DNA of 64,000 nucleotides from Cladosporium sp. IMV 00045 (taxonomy: Eukaryota > Ascomycota > Dothideomycetes > Cladosporiales > Cladosporiaceae). Of the stretch, positions 35,887-46,951 are shown one piece after another (positions within the stretch are counted from its first letter, which is position 1; each line of letters begins with the position of its first letter). The notes below the pieces were generated by a model that saw nothing but the letters and a program-made list of their open reading frames with translations, did no database searches and was not told the DNA's origin. Where the stretch lies: contig MSJI02000094.1 of NCBI GenBank assembly GCA_001931905.2, forward strand, positions 88,833-152,832, written 5' to 3'. Made by a program: the position numbers and the translations under genes.

Positions 35887-36600
35887 TAGCTTCTTCCTAG
35901 GTCTATTTGCGTCGTTGGGGCGTTTCTTCAAACGTTGTTCTGGGTCGAAACACCTTTTCCACCCGGTCATGGGCATCGCCTTGTCCCACAGAAGTCTTGG
36001 TCGCTGGACTTGCAAAGTCCTTTGCCAACTTAGCCTGTCATTACCTTTCTCTAGTCGCGGTACCTGGTAGTAAGATCGGATGTAAATCAGTTACGCATTG
36101 TACAGTATTGCATGTTGTTAGAGACCGGATCCAAGTGAAATTTCGCTTCAAACACGGTAACAGAAGCCGCGCCAATCGCCCCGATCGAGGGCTCTGCGTT
36201 TGATACCTTTTCGTAGATTCACGTCGATTGCCTCGAGCTTCTTGGTCTCAATCTGCCAGCTCTCTGATGCTTCTGAGTTGTGCTTTCGCATCGATTTGAC
36301 ATAGACAGTTGTATGCACAAGGTGAGAATCATCACGTCTGCTATTGCATCAATACACAGCCCGACCCGTGTTTCATTACATTTGCATGATCCAGAACATA
36401 CTGGGAAATAAGAACGGAAGTAGTAAACCCGCATTTGGAGTAGGATACATCTAGATCTTTAGTGTTATGTTTCAGCGTTGACCTTGTTGATCCCGGTTCT
36501 CTTAGTAACCCCACGCTGAACGAGGGAAACCAGCACCGTTTCACCATATCGTCACTCTTGTTATGCTTCGGAAGGCTCCTTGAACCTCCGTTGCAACCAT
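35887..36600. other. convergent spacer, copy B
   Basis: Homologous to 10496-11223; no gene supported. Confidence 0.5.
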
Positions 36601-37750
36601 CTAGGCCTTCGCCTCGCCTTTCGAAGTCCGGCCCTTGGGAGCCTTTGTCACGTTTTTGTAAGACTTGTGATGGCTCTTCACAGTCCTACGGGCTATACGA
36701 GACCTCTTCTTGATGGACAGATCAGTGTCGTTAAACTCAATGCATCCATCCACGTCTTCAAGCTCGCACAAAGGTGAGACTATCTTGTCGGCCATGTCAC
36801 AGAACTTTTGATCCGACCCGATGTAATCTGGACCCCAAGAAGTCTCACTGCCACACAATTCCTCGGCTGTGACACCAGCGTTCAGAGCCTGGATGACAAG
36901 GCGCTGGAGCATCCAGTTAGGGCGTTCGGAAACATCGCGCTTCCTACCAGGCGCCGCTGCAGAGCTGTTCAGTCACATTTGTTCAGATGAAGAAAGGCAA
37001 TGAGGGATTACTTACCGGAGATTGCATTAGACGATTCGTTGAAGATAGTGGCGTCGCACCACTCCTCGTTGTCGAAAGTATCTTCGACGTCTCTTCCGTA
37101 TGCATTGGCGCAGAACTTGAAGGCGGCGCTGAGAGTCCCGTCCGTGAAATCTTTATCGATCCACGTGCCTGATGTCGAATTAGTGCCAGAATCAAGAAGA
37201 CCTTTGTTGGAAACTCTTACACGCAGGACGGTATTCCTGCTCGTCGCCATTTTCATCTTCATAGATACCACCTTGCTCGATGCTGGCAAACCAGCGCTCG
37301 CCGCATTCTCTGCCAATGTCGCCGGTCCAGGCGCCTCCAGGAGTGTCATCCATCTGCTTCACGGTGACCCAGGCGATACAAGTGCCATCGTTGTCATTCG
37401 CTACGCTGATATATGCTCCTTGGGCACCCTCGGAGCCTTGGCCAACAGTGAAGGTGTGGGTGTCCCCGTCTCCAACGTAATTGTTGTCCGACTGGCCCAA
37501 ATACTCGTTTTCATTATTGTAAGCATATACCGCACTGATTTGGCCACCCTAGAGGTATTAAACGCCACGTCAGTAATTAGTGCCTTTTAACGGCGATTGG
37601 AAGTCTTACATGATCACTTTCATCGGCATTGATGCCTCCGAGGCCAGCTTTGATCGTAACAGCAGTACCCTGGTCGGGGCTTGATGGAACCTGATCCGTA
37701 AAGAAACTGACGATGGTGATGGCATCGCTGACAAGGCCGATGGCGTCCAT
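36601..37750 (-). CDS. conserved fungal Cys-rich protein of unknown function, copy B
   Basis: Four exons like copy A, from the ATG at 37748-37750 (MDAIGLVSDAITIVSFF) to the TAG at 36601-36603. The central domain has DNDGTCIAWVTVKQMDD, IGRECGERWFASIEQGG, FKFCANAYGRDVED and EEWCDATIF. The C-terminal part has the same five cysteines as copy A, then a strongly basic tail (KKRSRIARRTVKSHHKSYK and more Lys) that copy A has lost through a frameshift. The basic tail is encoded by both copies when the frame is followed, so it is probably ancestral. The N-terminus is not a clear signal peptide. Uncharacterised. Confidence 0.72.
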
Positions 37751-39011
37751 GATTGAGATGGTGAATTGAGAAAGAGTTCGATTGTAGCAAGTGATCAAAG
37801 TCAAGTCGAGAGGGGCAGTGAGTTAATGGCCTCGTTTGTCTGTGAAGGGATATCTACTTGCTATGTCGATAATTTCGATTCTTATACCATGCCTCCGAAG
37901 GTAGGGCCAAGATATCGACTTGGCTACCACGAAGCATCACGTCGTGCTTGAGGCTGGTGAGTCGTCATTTCTCTAAGGGTTGTCTCGTTCAGTGAAGCTA
38001 GGGATGTAGGATCTCAAGCGAAGGATTATCCTGGAATGATTGGACTGTCATAGACACGGAGGAATATTTCATGCGATCTATCGACCAGTATTGTCTTGCA
38101 ATGGACGTGGCAAAACCCGTGACGATCAAGTGTGCGTTGAACCATTCCGTAACGTGTATGGGTGACTTTTCAAAGGATTCGACCAATGCTCAATCCTACA
38201 TGTTGCCAAAGGAGTGAAGCTGGGCATATGATGTCTCACAATGATCCAATGGTGGATCTGATTGCTTGGCTGTTGTTGTCGAGGCACTCTGGGCTGCATA
38301 GCAAGGCCAATCCATAGTGCAATCATAGACAGCGCTATCTCTCGTCGCCTTCTCAGGAAGTAAAAGGATCCGCGAAACCAACAGGAACACGGCACGGCGA
38401 TCACCGAAATGATCGAGGCCTAAGGGCACTATATCTCGATGCAAGAGAAGTGCTGAGATTTTGATGTCGGACGACTTCTGGATCACCCCAGATGCTACCC
38501 TCCAAGCTGAAGTCGAATACGCATTTCCACAGTTACATTGGCGCGGACCGGCCACCTGAAATGCATACACTACTTCCGTTCGGTTGGACGTAGGAAGCCT
38601 AGTGAATGTCGACTCCAACATATATTCAATTCAGGAGTTGGTGCTCCGTACTGACCTTGCTAGGACTGTCGCACATTAACGAGTTGGCGAATGCCGCAGT
38701 GCCTACGCACGCCTCCGTAGTATGAGCGATTCAGTGCATGATACAGCATTTGAGTCGCCACATTCGATCCTTTGGGGTTATCAAGTGCTCCTTGGCCTCA
38801 TCCCTGCTCAAATTGATTGTGTAGAATCCCGAACTCGCCAGACAAGGAGACTGAGATCCAAGAAATCCTCCGGCTGTCGGCTGAACGAGACTTGTCGAGA
38901 GGAAGCGTCTATAAAGACAGTGGAGATAGGCGTCTTCTGATTTTCAATAATACAACAGCTTTGACACTCGACGATCTCTTCATTCCTCAGAAACTCCCTA
39001 GCTACACCAAC
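37751..39011. other. intergenic, divergent promoter region, copy B
   Basis: Homologous to 12353-13633, no gene supported. Several short indels against copy A. Confidence 0.5.
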
Positions 39012-39360
39012 ATGCGCCTCAACCTCCTCTGGCTTTCGACTCTCGCTGCGGCAGTCACAGCGAGCTCGACCCTTGTCCGCAGACAGCTTGAAGAATGCGA
39101 AAGCGGCGTGGATTCTAGAGCTGCTCCAGACATCGTGGGCAGCAACTACCCTGGTATGCATCCTCAAATGACAAGACGTCGCCGGGTCTCAGAGCTAACG
39201 TGATTTCGAAGTCGGAAACACCGATTGTGAAGATGCATGTATCTTGACGGAGAGTGCCGACAATGGAAATAGCGGTGGAGCCTGTGCGGGTTGGTGTGAG
39301 CCAGTTTTGGGAGGGCGAGTCGTGACCATGAGAGAGTGCAAAGGGGGGAGCAGAGCGTAG
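39012..39360 (+). CDS. small secreted cysteine-rich protein (96 aa), copy B, effector-like
   Basis: Exons 39012-39153 and 39212-39360, 96 residues. Signal peptide and LVRRQ site as in copy A. All six cysteines kept (EECESG, NTDCEDAC, GACAGWCEP, MRECKGG). Substitutions such as ESG for GSG, SNYP for STYP, NSGG for NNGG and KGGS for KGES are outside the cysteines. Conservation of the split frame and cysteines in both copies supports a real secreted peptide. Confidence 0.7.
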
Positions 39361-40558
39361 GCAACCAAATCGAGCATACATATGTCATTGTTTCCATGGA
39401 AGCATTGGGTCTTCATGTCAATGACGATCAGAGGCCATTTTCGTCAATATCCCAGTTTTCAAGTCCCGGTCATCTGTTGTCGACAGTAGCCATATAGTGG
39501 AACATCAGACCTCGTCATGAATACACTTGCTTTCCGCCCAGGACCAGACACGCAAGCATCGTTCCGATGGAGCAGAAGGATGAGCTTCGTTACACCCGGA
39601 GGTAGTGACCGAAAATGCCAAGCAGTATCATCGTGAGCCACGTCGAGATGAACGGAGGTGAGGTCTGCCTGCGGTCGAAGCGGATATAGGTCGAGGATAA
39701 CGTGTAGCCAAGATACGGAGGTACACCGAGAATCCTTCGTCTGCTAAGGTGTAAGTGCGGAGAACAGGTTGGCGGAGCGGAGTAGCCATGGAGAAGTCTG
39801 ACAGGCGAATTGGCGTCATGTGAAGAGAATCATTTTTGTGATCTATCACAAACAAGAGCAGAAGAGAAGACAACAAGGCGACGAGAGTGGGGCGACACGG
39901 AGGGAGGCGGTCCGCTTTCGGTGGGTCATGAAATCCTTCGCGTTTCGTCGCCGGGAGACTCATCACCCTCTACTATTCATCCCAACACAGGTTTCTTGGA
40001 GCCAAGCTCTTACCAATGTTTAGCCATTGCGACGGTGTGCCATTCATGGTCGATAGCAAGGAGCGTCGCACGATCTAATGTGCCTTGCCTTGGCCAAGAC
40101 GTATGACGAGATTCCTTCGAGGAGACTTTGGAGGTTCGGCATCCATCGCGCGAAGGATTCAGGAAAACGAGTCACGACAAGGTAGCTCTGGAGGGTAGCT
40201 TTTTCATACGAGCAACATAAACTCGATTCCTATCACGGCGCCAAGGCCTGGTCCATTTCCTAAACATCCTGTGGCTCAATGGTGCTGGGCCTCTGGCACA
40301 TTCATTCTGCCTTGCTAAGACAAGATGGATGCTCTGGTGGATTCGACATGTTGGGCGCGCTTGCCAAGCCAAGACGACGGGGCGTAAGGCATATATGAGA
40401 AGGATCATGTTCTTGCCAATTTGTTGTCTATCTCATCTTGACTGAGTCGGTGATGCAGCCGGGCCTGGTCTCTTCTCATTACAACTCTCATGAGCCGGGA
40501 TTCACATTCACCTTGATTTCCCTTCTTCAACGCCGTGATCTATCTGGAAGCCACCATC
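39361..40558. other. intergenic, copy B
   Basis: Homologous to 13983-15164; no supported gene. Confidence 0.45.
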
Positions 40559-41321
40559 ATGTTTTCGGCCCTGTTGCGCTTTTCATTGCTCTGGCTCGCG
40601 TCAGCGCAGATTGCATTCTCACAGTACGCGGATGACTGTCTGTGGGCATCCAGTAAACTAATCATGGAACAGATCCAATTTGACGGTATACTTTTCGAGA
40701 GAAGAAGATGCCAGCTGTGAATCTTCTACAGATCATCCAGGCTTCACCATTCAGGGCATTCCCTTACCGAGAGGCTTCTACGAACGCCAATGCTACGACC
40801 TAGTGGATTTATTTGCGAACAACTTCACCAATGTCAGCAACCCAACGGAACCTCGCCCTGGAGTTCCTAACTCGGGATCAGCCATTGCGAACGACCCCAA
40901 CAGACTCAACGTGACGGCTCTGAACAGAGCCACCTTCGATGTCAATGCCAACTACTCCCGCATCTGGTATCAGCAAACCAACGAGAGCATGTACGGGACG
41001 ACGGCACCAGGGGAGATTGCTGCGAGACAACTTTACGTTTATTCTGAGCGAAGTTGCGAGCAAGGCAAAGGTAACCCACCCGTGGATATCGGAGTTGCAC
41101 CGTATTACGGCTGGAATTGTCAGAGCGAAGCTGAAGGTGAATGCTATTCCACACCCCAGGAGATACAGAGCTTCAGCATTTCATCTGCTGCTCTATTCGA
41201 AGAGAATCATGGTGGAGATTGCTGGGCGATGGAGGCGAGAGGTTCCGCGGCAGACCTCAAGCCCGGATATTTCTTAGGTCTTGTTATGACAGTTACAGTT
41301 ACGGCAGGACTGGTGCTATAA
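40559..41321 (+). CDS. secreted GPI-type protein of unknown function, copy B
   Basis: Exons 40559-40623 and 40673-41321 with a 49-nt intron, 237 residues. Signal peptide MFSALLRFSLLWLASAQIAFSQ. The cysteine pattern and glycosylation sequons match copy A. The C-terminus KPGYFLGLVMTVTVTAGLVL fits a GPI signal. About 95% identical to copy A. Function unknown. Confidence 0.75.
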
Positions 41322-42499
41322 GAGGACTTTCCAAGATCAGACGTGAAATGGATCAACTGTTCGAAGCTTTGACTGAGGCTACCCACTGTCACGCATTAAC
41401 TACATTGAGACTTGGGTGAACAGATGCAAAGCAGCATGATAGCCAGCATTACAGCTGGCAATGCAGCTCGTCAATAGTCGTCTCGAGTACTTTTAGCGGA
41501 GAATAGGGAGGAAGGCTCATGGTAAATGGGTGAGCACTTGTTAGTGACTAACTTTGAACAGGCCAGCTCGAAGCGTGTCTTTGCTAGACCTCCGTTTTGA
41601 GAAATCATCACACCTTACTTCATGTCTAATGAATCGCTGACGAGACCATGGGCAGCCGTGAGTTGTTACACTCACCGGACCCTCTTATTTCTGACAGAAA
41701 ACGGGTCAGACGGTTGACATTTCATCTATCACCATTTCTGACGTCTCGCTCGAATGATCGAGTCCATTACCACGTCAAGTACAATGGACTGCATCCAGCA
41801 GCAATAACTATCAAAGCCATACTGTCACTCTGGGATACCAAAAAACTTTTTTGCAGTCACCTTGGTTCTCAATCAGCCTGAATGCGCGAGATCAATCAAT
41901 CTATCTGCGGAGATCGCCTGTACAAGAGACATGGGTCGGACGTTCCCAAAAGCTTCGACCTTTCCACATGTCTTATCAACAATGCCAATATTCGCACGAT
42001 CGCATCTCAACAATACACGTGCATAACACACACGAAGTATTGAAACTCTACCTTTATCAATATCCGAAACGCGATGCGAGCAGCTGAACAGCACAGCCGC
42101 TGCCCAGCATTGCCAATCGAGATTTTACGATCCCATTCAGCTCGCTTACCTACTATAATAATATGACTTATTAGTGCGCATCGAAGCGACGGCAAGATAG
42201 CTGGAGAGGGTGCAGCAAGACAATACCTAACACGGGGACTTCCATGCCCTATTCCTCCAACTGGATAAATATCCTGGACGTTCCAGCCATGTCTGCTCGA
42301 AAAGGTGAAGCGAGCTGACATTGCCAATTCGCACTGCATCCTTCGCGACATGCATGATATTGCCTACTCGGACCTGCATGGTACTTCATGCATTGGCGCC
42401 ACCGCAGCACTCTTTATGTATTAAGGTTTGCTTCCTACCAGGAATGATCCTGTTTCTCGCATCCCGACTCTCTAATCCGACGTGGACGTATCGCCTACC
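41322..42499. other. intergenic, copy B
   Basis: Homologous to 15929-17125; nothing recognised. Confidence 0.5.
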
Positions 42500-43528
42500 A
42501 TGGCACACTTTATCGACGGCAAAGATTGTATGGTAAGTACCACCTCCCTTCATGCAGTATCCTCACAGCCGCTTAGAATATCGAAAAACTCAGATCTCGG
42601 AATGGATCCTCCTCATAGCCGCATACGCCATCGTCGGTCTCCGTCTATACACGCGCCTCTTCGTGCAGCGCGCGAAGCTTCGCGTCTCCGAATGGATCCT
42701 CATCGTCGCCTCCATTGACGCCCTTGGCCTCATCATCTGCGAGTACGGAGCATCTCCCGACACATCATCACAAACCTCACTAACCCCCCATGCAGCACCG
42801 TGACCTACGACCTCGGCGTAATGGACGACTGGGCTCCCTCCGTAGCCCTGTCGAAAGTCAGCTTCGCGTCCAACTATCTCTACGATGTGGGCATGGGATT
42901 TCCCAAAATGAGCATGCTGGCCTTCTACTGGGGGGTTTTCCCGTCGCACCGTCGCGCTCTCCGCTTGGCGGTCTACGCCGTGACGGCCTACGTTTGCGTC
43001 GCCTACACCATCGTCCTCTGGATCGATACGTTCTACTGCGGCGTGCCGGTGAGCGTTCAGTGGTCGCAGGAGGAAGGCGCGTGTAGTGTTTTCTACGCGC
43101 CGATTCCGTTTTATTTCAACTTTGCGATGAATTTGTCGTCTTATGTTTTTGGTGAGTGGGTTTGATATGAGCTGACAAGAGTTGTGGTAACTGACGTGTG
43201 CATGGCAGTCTACACATTACCTCTGTTCCTCCTGCCCGGCATGAATAAGGAGCACAAGGGTGCCATTTACTTCACGTTCTCGCTTGGTATTATTCCGGCT
43301 TTGACTTGCATGATCCGCTTCATCGTTTTGAATATGGAAACTGGGCAGCCGAATCTTGTTTGTAAGTGATGTGACTTGAATGCCTTGGGCATAGCTTCAA
43401 GATTTCTGACAGATCATGTGTTAGACATCCTGAGTATGGTCGAAATGGCTACTGCTCTTGCCGCGGTCTCGGTTCCCGGACTGAAGGCTTTGCTGGATAG
43501 AAGGACTGCGAAGCGCCAGAGTATCTAA
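42500..43528 (+). CDS. fungal rhodopsin-domain integral membrane protein, copy B
   Basis: Same five-exon layout as copy A, beginning MAHFIDGKDCM in the first 33-nt exon and ending RRTAKRQSI. The helices and the WIDTFYCG motif are conserved. Differences are few (for example FVQRAK for FEQRAK, VASIDAL for VAAIDAL). Predicted multi-pass plasma-membrane protein of the PTH11/SAT4-like rhodopsin-domain group, role unknown. It sits tail to tail with the second siderophore transporter. Confidence 0.8.
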
Positions 43529-43793
43529 CATGAGCCACGGGTGAGTAGTGGTAGTCCTAACATCAGCTATCTCGCGATAGTTGTCATCTCGTGTGTAGTC
43601 GTGCACGCTGCATGAGAATGCATCGGTTGGGAGATTGAGGTGCGAATAGCGAATGCTTTTGCATACTACGGCGACTGAACAGTAGCACCTCCAATTAATT
43701 AACTTATTTACGAAACAACGCTAGGGAGAATTTTCCCGATCTCAATCACTGTTGGTAGTGTGCAGACTTCTGTACCCGCTCCATGTAGTCTCA

Positions 43794-45723
43794 TCAGAGC
43801 ATGTTACCCTTGTTCTGCTTCTTGTCAAGCTTGTAGTTCTTCCACAACAAGATACCAGGAATGGCAATGGCCAGAACACAAGTAGCAGCAACACCGCCCC
43901 ACTTTTGCACCTCGCTTGAAGCGTAATTCGCAGCATTGCGCTCAGGGGTGCCAAGAGCGTATCCTGTCGCGGTCACATATCCACCAAGCAGAAGCTCGTT
44001 AACAGTGCTTTCGCTGCCGGGCGGGAGCTTTCTAGCAGCGGCCTCGGGGAAGACCTTGTTGTAGATGGCCGCAATGACAGCGGAGCCGATGGCTTGACCG
44101 ACGCTGCTGAAGAGGCCGAGGAGGGCCAGAACCATAGGCACGCCTTCACGGTCGCAAGCCGCCATTGCTGCAATCTGGTGACCGATGACAAGCGTGCCGC
44201 AACCAAAGGCGATGAAGAGTTGGCACATTACAATGAACCCGATGCCGCTTCCGCTATCTTGGCCACGGAAGTGAACTGTCAGACCGGCGCCCAAGATTGC
44301 GAGCGGTAGGCCGAAGCAGAGGCATTCGTATTTGACACGCCTGGAGTATCGGATCCATACGCCGAAGACAACTCCCCAGAAGCACGAGCCGACGTTGTAG
44401 ATCTGCAGCATGTAGCCAGAGTTCGAGTAAGACAAGTTGTACACGGTCAGCATAAACTGGTTGAAGTATGACTCCCAGCAGTAGAAGCTGAACTGATAGG
44501 CAATCGCAACCATGCAAGCGCCAACGACGGTGCGCTGCTTGAAGAGCTCCCAGCGGATGAAGTGAGTCCGAGCACAATACTTCTCCCAGATGGCGAAGAC
44601 AGGGAAGAGCAAAAGGCCGATGACAATCATGGCGATGAAACCAGCGCTGCCGTAGGTCAGACGAGCGTTAGTTTGCAAGCTGAAGGGCAATAGGAAGAGG
44701 ACGAAAGCGGCCATGATGAGCAGAGCACCAACGATGTCAAACTCGTGGAAATAGTGCACGAGCGACTGGGAGAGAGTGCGTCCACTGGTCCTGGTCTCGA
44801 ACAAACCCTGCTTCTTCGCTTTCTTCTCGTAGTACTTGAATAGGAGTCCGAGAGGCGCGAATGCTACAAACTGGATGATGGCGAACGCTCCGATAGCCCA
44901 TCGCCATGAAGCAGTGTTGAGGAATGATTCAGCTGCCTTGGGGCCGGTGAATGCGGTGATGATCTGGGTATGTCAGTGCGTTCTCAAGGGCGTGCTGGAT
45001 GTATCAGGCGACTTACAAATGGAGTTTGAAGGAAGGCGAAAGCGAATGCACGGTTTCGCAGCCCTGATGTATCGGCAATGAAAATGTCCGCGATCAAGTA
45101 CAAGGCGTCGTAACCGATCCAGTAGAAGACATAACCCGCAGAGTAGCCGGCAGTGCCATCAAACGTCGCGGAGATGATGATTCCGACGATGTAAACAGCG
45201 AGGAAAAGTAGCCATGCCTCAGCACGACCCCAGAGGTTAAGAATCTTTGCAATGGGGAGTTTGAGAACGCCGCCAATGATCGCGCCCAAGACGTTTGCCG
45301 TAGTGATGGCGGGTGTCTGCGCTTGATCTCCGAGTCCTAGCTGACCGGCCTGCAGCTGAATAGCAGATTGGAACGCCAGCATGAAGATGAACAGCCATAC
45401 CCTACCGATTGGTCAGATTAGTCCATTGTGTGATAGGGGTAGGAAAAATTGTAGTACCAAGCGTAAATCAGGACCAGGACTGGCTTGCTCCAGACAAGGG
45501 CAGCAGCCTCTGCCTTCTGCACACCAAGATGGGCATCGGCAGTGACCTGATCTGGGTGTTGTTGAACCTCTTTCTCGTTGCGAGCCTCGAGACTCTGAGT
45601 GTCGGTGCTATCGCCATCGTACTTGTCTGCTTCGGCGGTGACGTGAGGAGCCTGGTTGGCCTTTTCAGCATCCACCGACGCAGGCGCATCGGCCGGACGC
45701 TTTGCCTGCCCGAAGAAACGCAT
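43794..45723 (-). CDS. siderophore-iron MFS transporter (SIT/ARN type), gene 2 copy B, complete
   Basis: Exons 45458-45723, 45017-45401 and 43794-44963, 606 residues. An 85-residue hydrophilic N-terminus is followed by family motifs: LKLPIAKILNLWGRAEAW, FYWIGYDALYLIADIFIADTSGLRNR, FAFLQTPFIITAFTGP and ASWRWAIGAFAIIQF. The C-terminal half includes YNVGSCFWGVVFGVWIRYS and VMCQLFIAFGCGTLVIGHQ. About 14 helices are expected. It is only distantly similar to gene 1, so the locus holds two different SIT transporters. Within the shared 315 residues it is identical to copy A. A perfect SreA-type site lies about 585 nt upstream (46306-46314). Predicted ferric-siderophore/H+ symport at the plasma membrane. 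Confidence 0.92.
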
Positions 45724-46305
45724 CCTGACCCAGGCGACCGAGTAGGTGTGACGGTGAAGTGGAATGCGTGGATCAGATTAGATGGGAGGAAAAGATAAAA
45801 ACGGGAGAGGAAGGGAGGTGGTGTAAGCCGGGTTTTGTCTGCTTGAGTGGTAGCTTCCCTACCTAACCGCGCCGGTCCAAGATTTGCACCTTCCCGGCTA
45901 CCGTCAATCTCTGCCAGCAATGCCAGAGAAAATTGGGCCACACGCGTCGTCGGGAAGTCGCTGTTGGGGGGAGACTACTCGCTTCGACTGGGCGAGAGCC
46001 GCGAGACTGGGACGGCGGGCATCCATGGTGCCATCCCTCACGGGCGCGCCGACATGCTGCAATTTTTATTGGGAGAGACGGTGGGAGACTAAAGTACCTC
46101 TTTAGGGTCAAATAGCTTGAAGCGAGCAAGACGAACGGGCGACCTGTCGTATCTGATCTACCGCCGCTGCCGACATGGCCAAGGCGTGGGCTGGTGTCTT
46201 GATCTTGCTTCTGCAAAACCTTGTCTGAACCTAGGAGCTGCCCGGACGGATTTCCCCTTGGAGGCAAGCGACTTCGGCGACTTCATCGGCCGAAGTCCGC
46301 CACCG

Positions 46306-46314
46306 TTATCTGAT
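46306..46314 (-). promoter_or_regulatory. perfect match to the SreA iron-repressor site (ATCWGATAA)
   Basis: Plus strand TTATCTGAT, so the minus strand (transporter strand) reads ATCAGATAA. About 585 nt upstream of the siderophore transporter start. One chance match is expected per window, so location is the main support. An 8/9 match lies at about 46150 and another at about 45773. Confidence 0.4.
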
Positions 46315-46356
46315 TTGCTCGCCCTTTCGTCTCTTCTCGCCCGTGATGGAGTAGAA

Positions 46357-46413
46357 AGTCGTCTCACCTTTGATGGGTTGTGATCTAACCAACCCTTATG
46401 TGATGAGACGACT
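46357..46413. repeat. imperfect inverted repeat (hairpin)
   Basis: Left arm agtcgtctca (46357-46366) pairs perfectly with tgagacgact (46404-46413). Inner arms gggttg (46375-46380) and caaccc (46390-46395) also pair, with a 9-nt loop between them. It may be a small MITE remnant or a regulatory palindrome. Confidence 0.6.
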
Positions 46414-46586
46414 AAATTAACAGTCTATCCCATTCAAGACGAGACGAAAGGAAATTTCACACCTCACTCAGGAAGACGAGACGGTTTTGTACAGCTATAT
46501 GGAGGGGATTCACACCTCAAAATTACAAAATACTCGCCCATGGCCAGGGATCATGGAGATTGGCCCCCGGACACGGAAAACAAAAA

Positions 46587-46682
46587 TGAGAAGGGTGGGA
46601 TTCGAACCCACGAGGCAAAGCCACTGCGGATTATGCTTAGGTAGGCCTAAACGCAGCTCCATAACCACTCGGACACCTTCCC
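46587..46682 (-). tRNA. tRNA-Leu (anticodon UAG) with a 16-nt intron
   Basis: The minus strand folds as a class II tRNA. Acceptor GGGAAGG pairs with CCTTCTC (one G-U), D stem TCC/GGA, anticodon stem CTGCG/CGCAG, long variable arm GGC-TTT-GCC and T arm GTGGG-TTCGAAT-CCCAC. The 23 nt between the anticodon-stem halves are a 7-nt loop plus a 16-nt intron after position 37. The loop reads TT-TAG-G, so anticodon UAG decodes CUA (leucine). 96 nt including the intron, about 80 nt mature. Confidence 0.9.
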
Positions 46683-46951
46683 GGGTTCCATAGCTGGTTC
46701 ATGACATCACAAGGCTCACAACGCGCATATAAAGACCGTTTTTGATAAACAGTGGGAAGAGATGAAGGAGGTGTCAAGCCTCGTCAAGTGTCAAGGCCAA
46801 ATATCAAGGGTGGTGAAGTTGTGACGCAGAAACAGTTGGGTATGCTTTCCACCGACCAGGATTTTTAAATGTGATAAAAGATCAACAGCGACGCGCAGGA
46901 AAACAAGTGGCATCAATTAGACTACACAAGCGTGGCCAATGCATGGGTCAA

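Larger units (their letters stand above)
45724..46586. other. promoter region of MFS gene 2, copy B
   Basis: An 0.86-kb spacer upstream of the transporter with no supported gene. It holds the SreA-like site and an inverted repeat, listed separately. Homology to copy A cannot be judged because of the gap. Confidence 0.55.
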
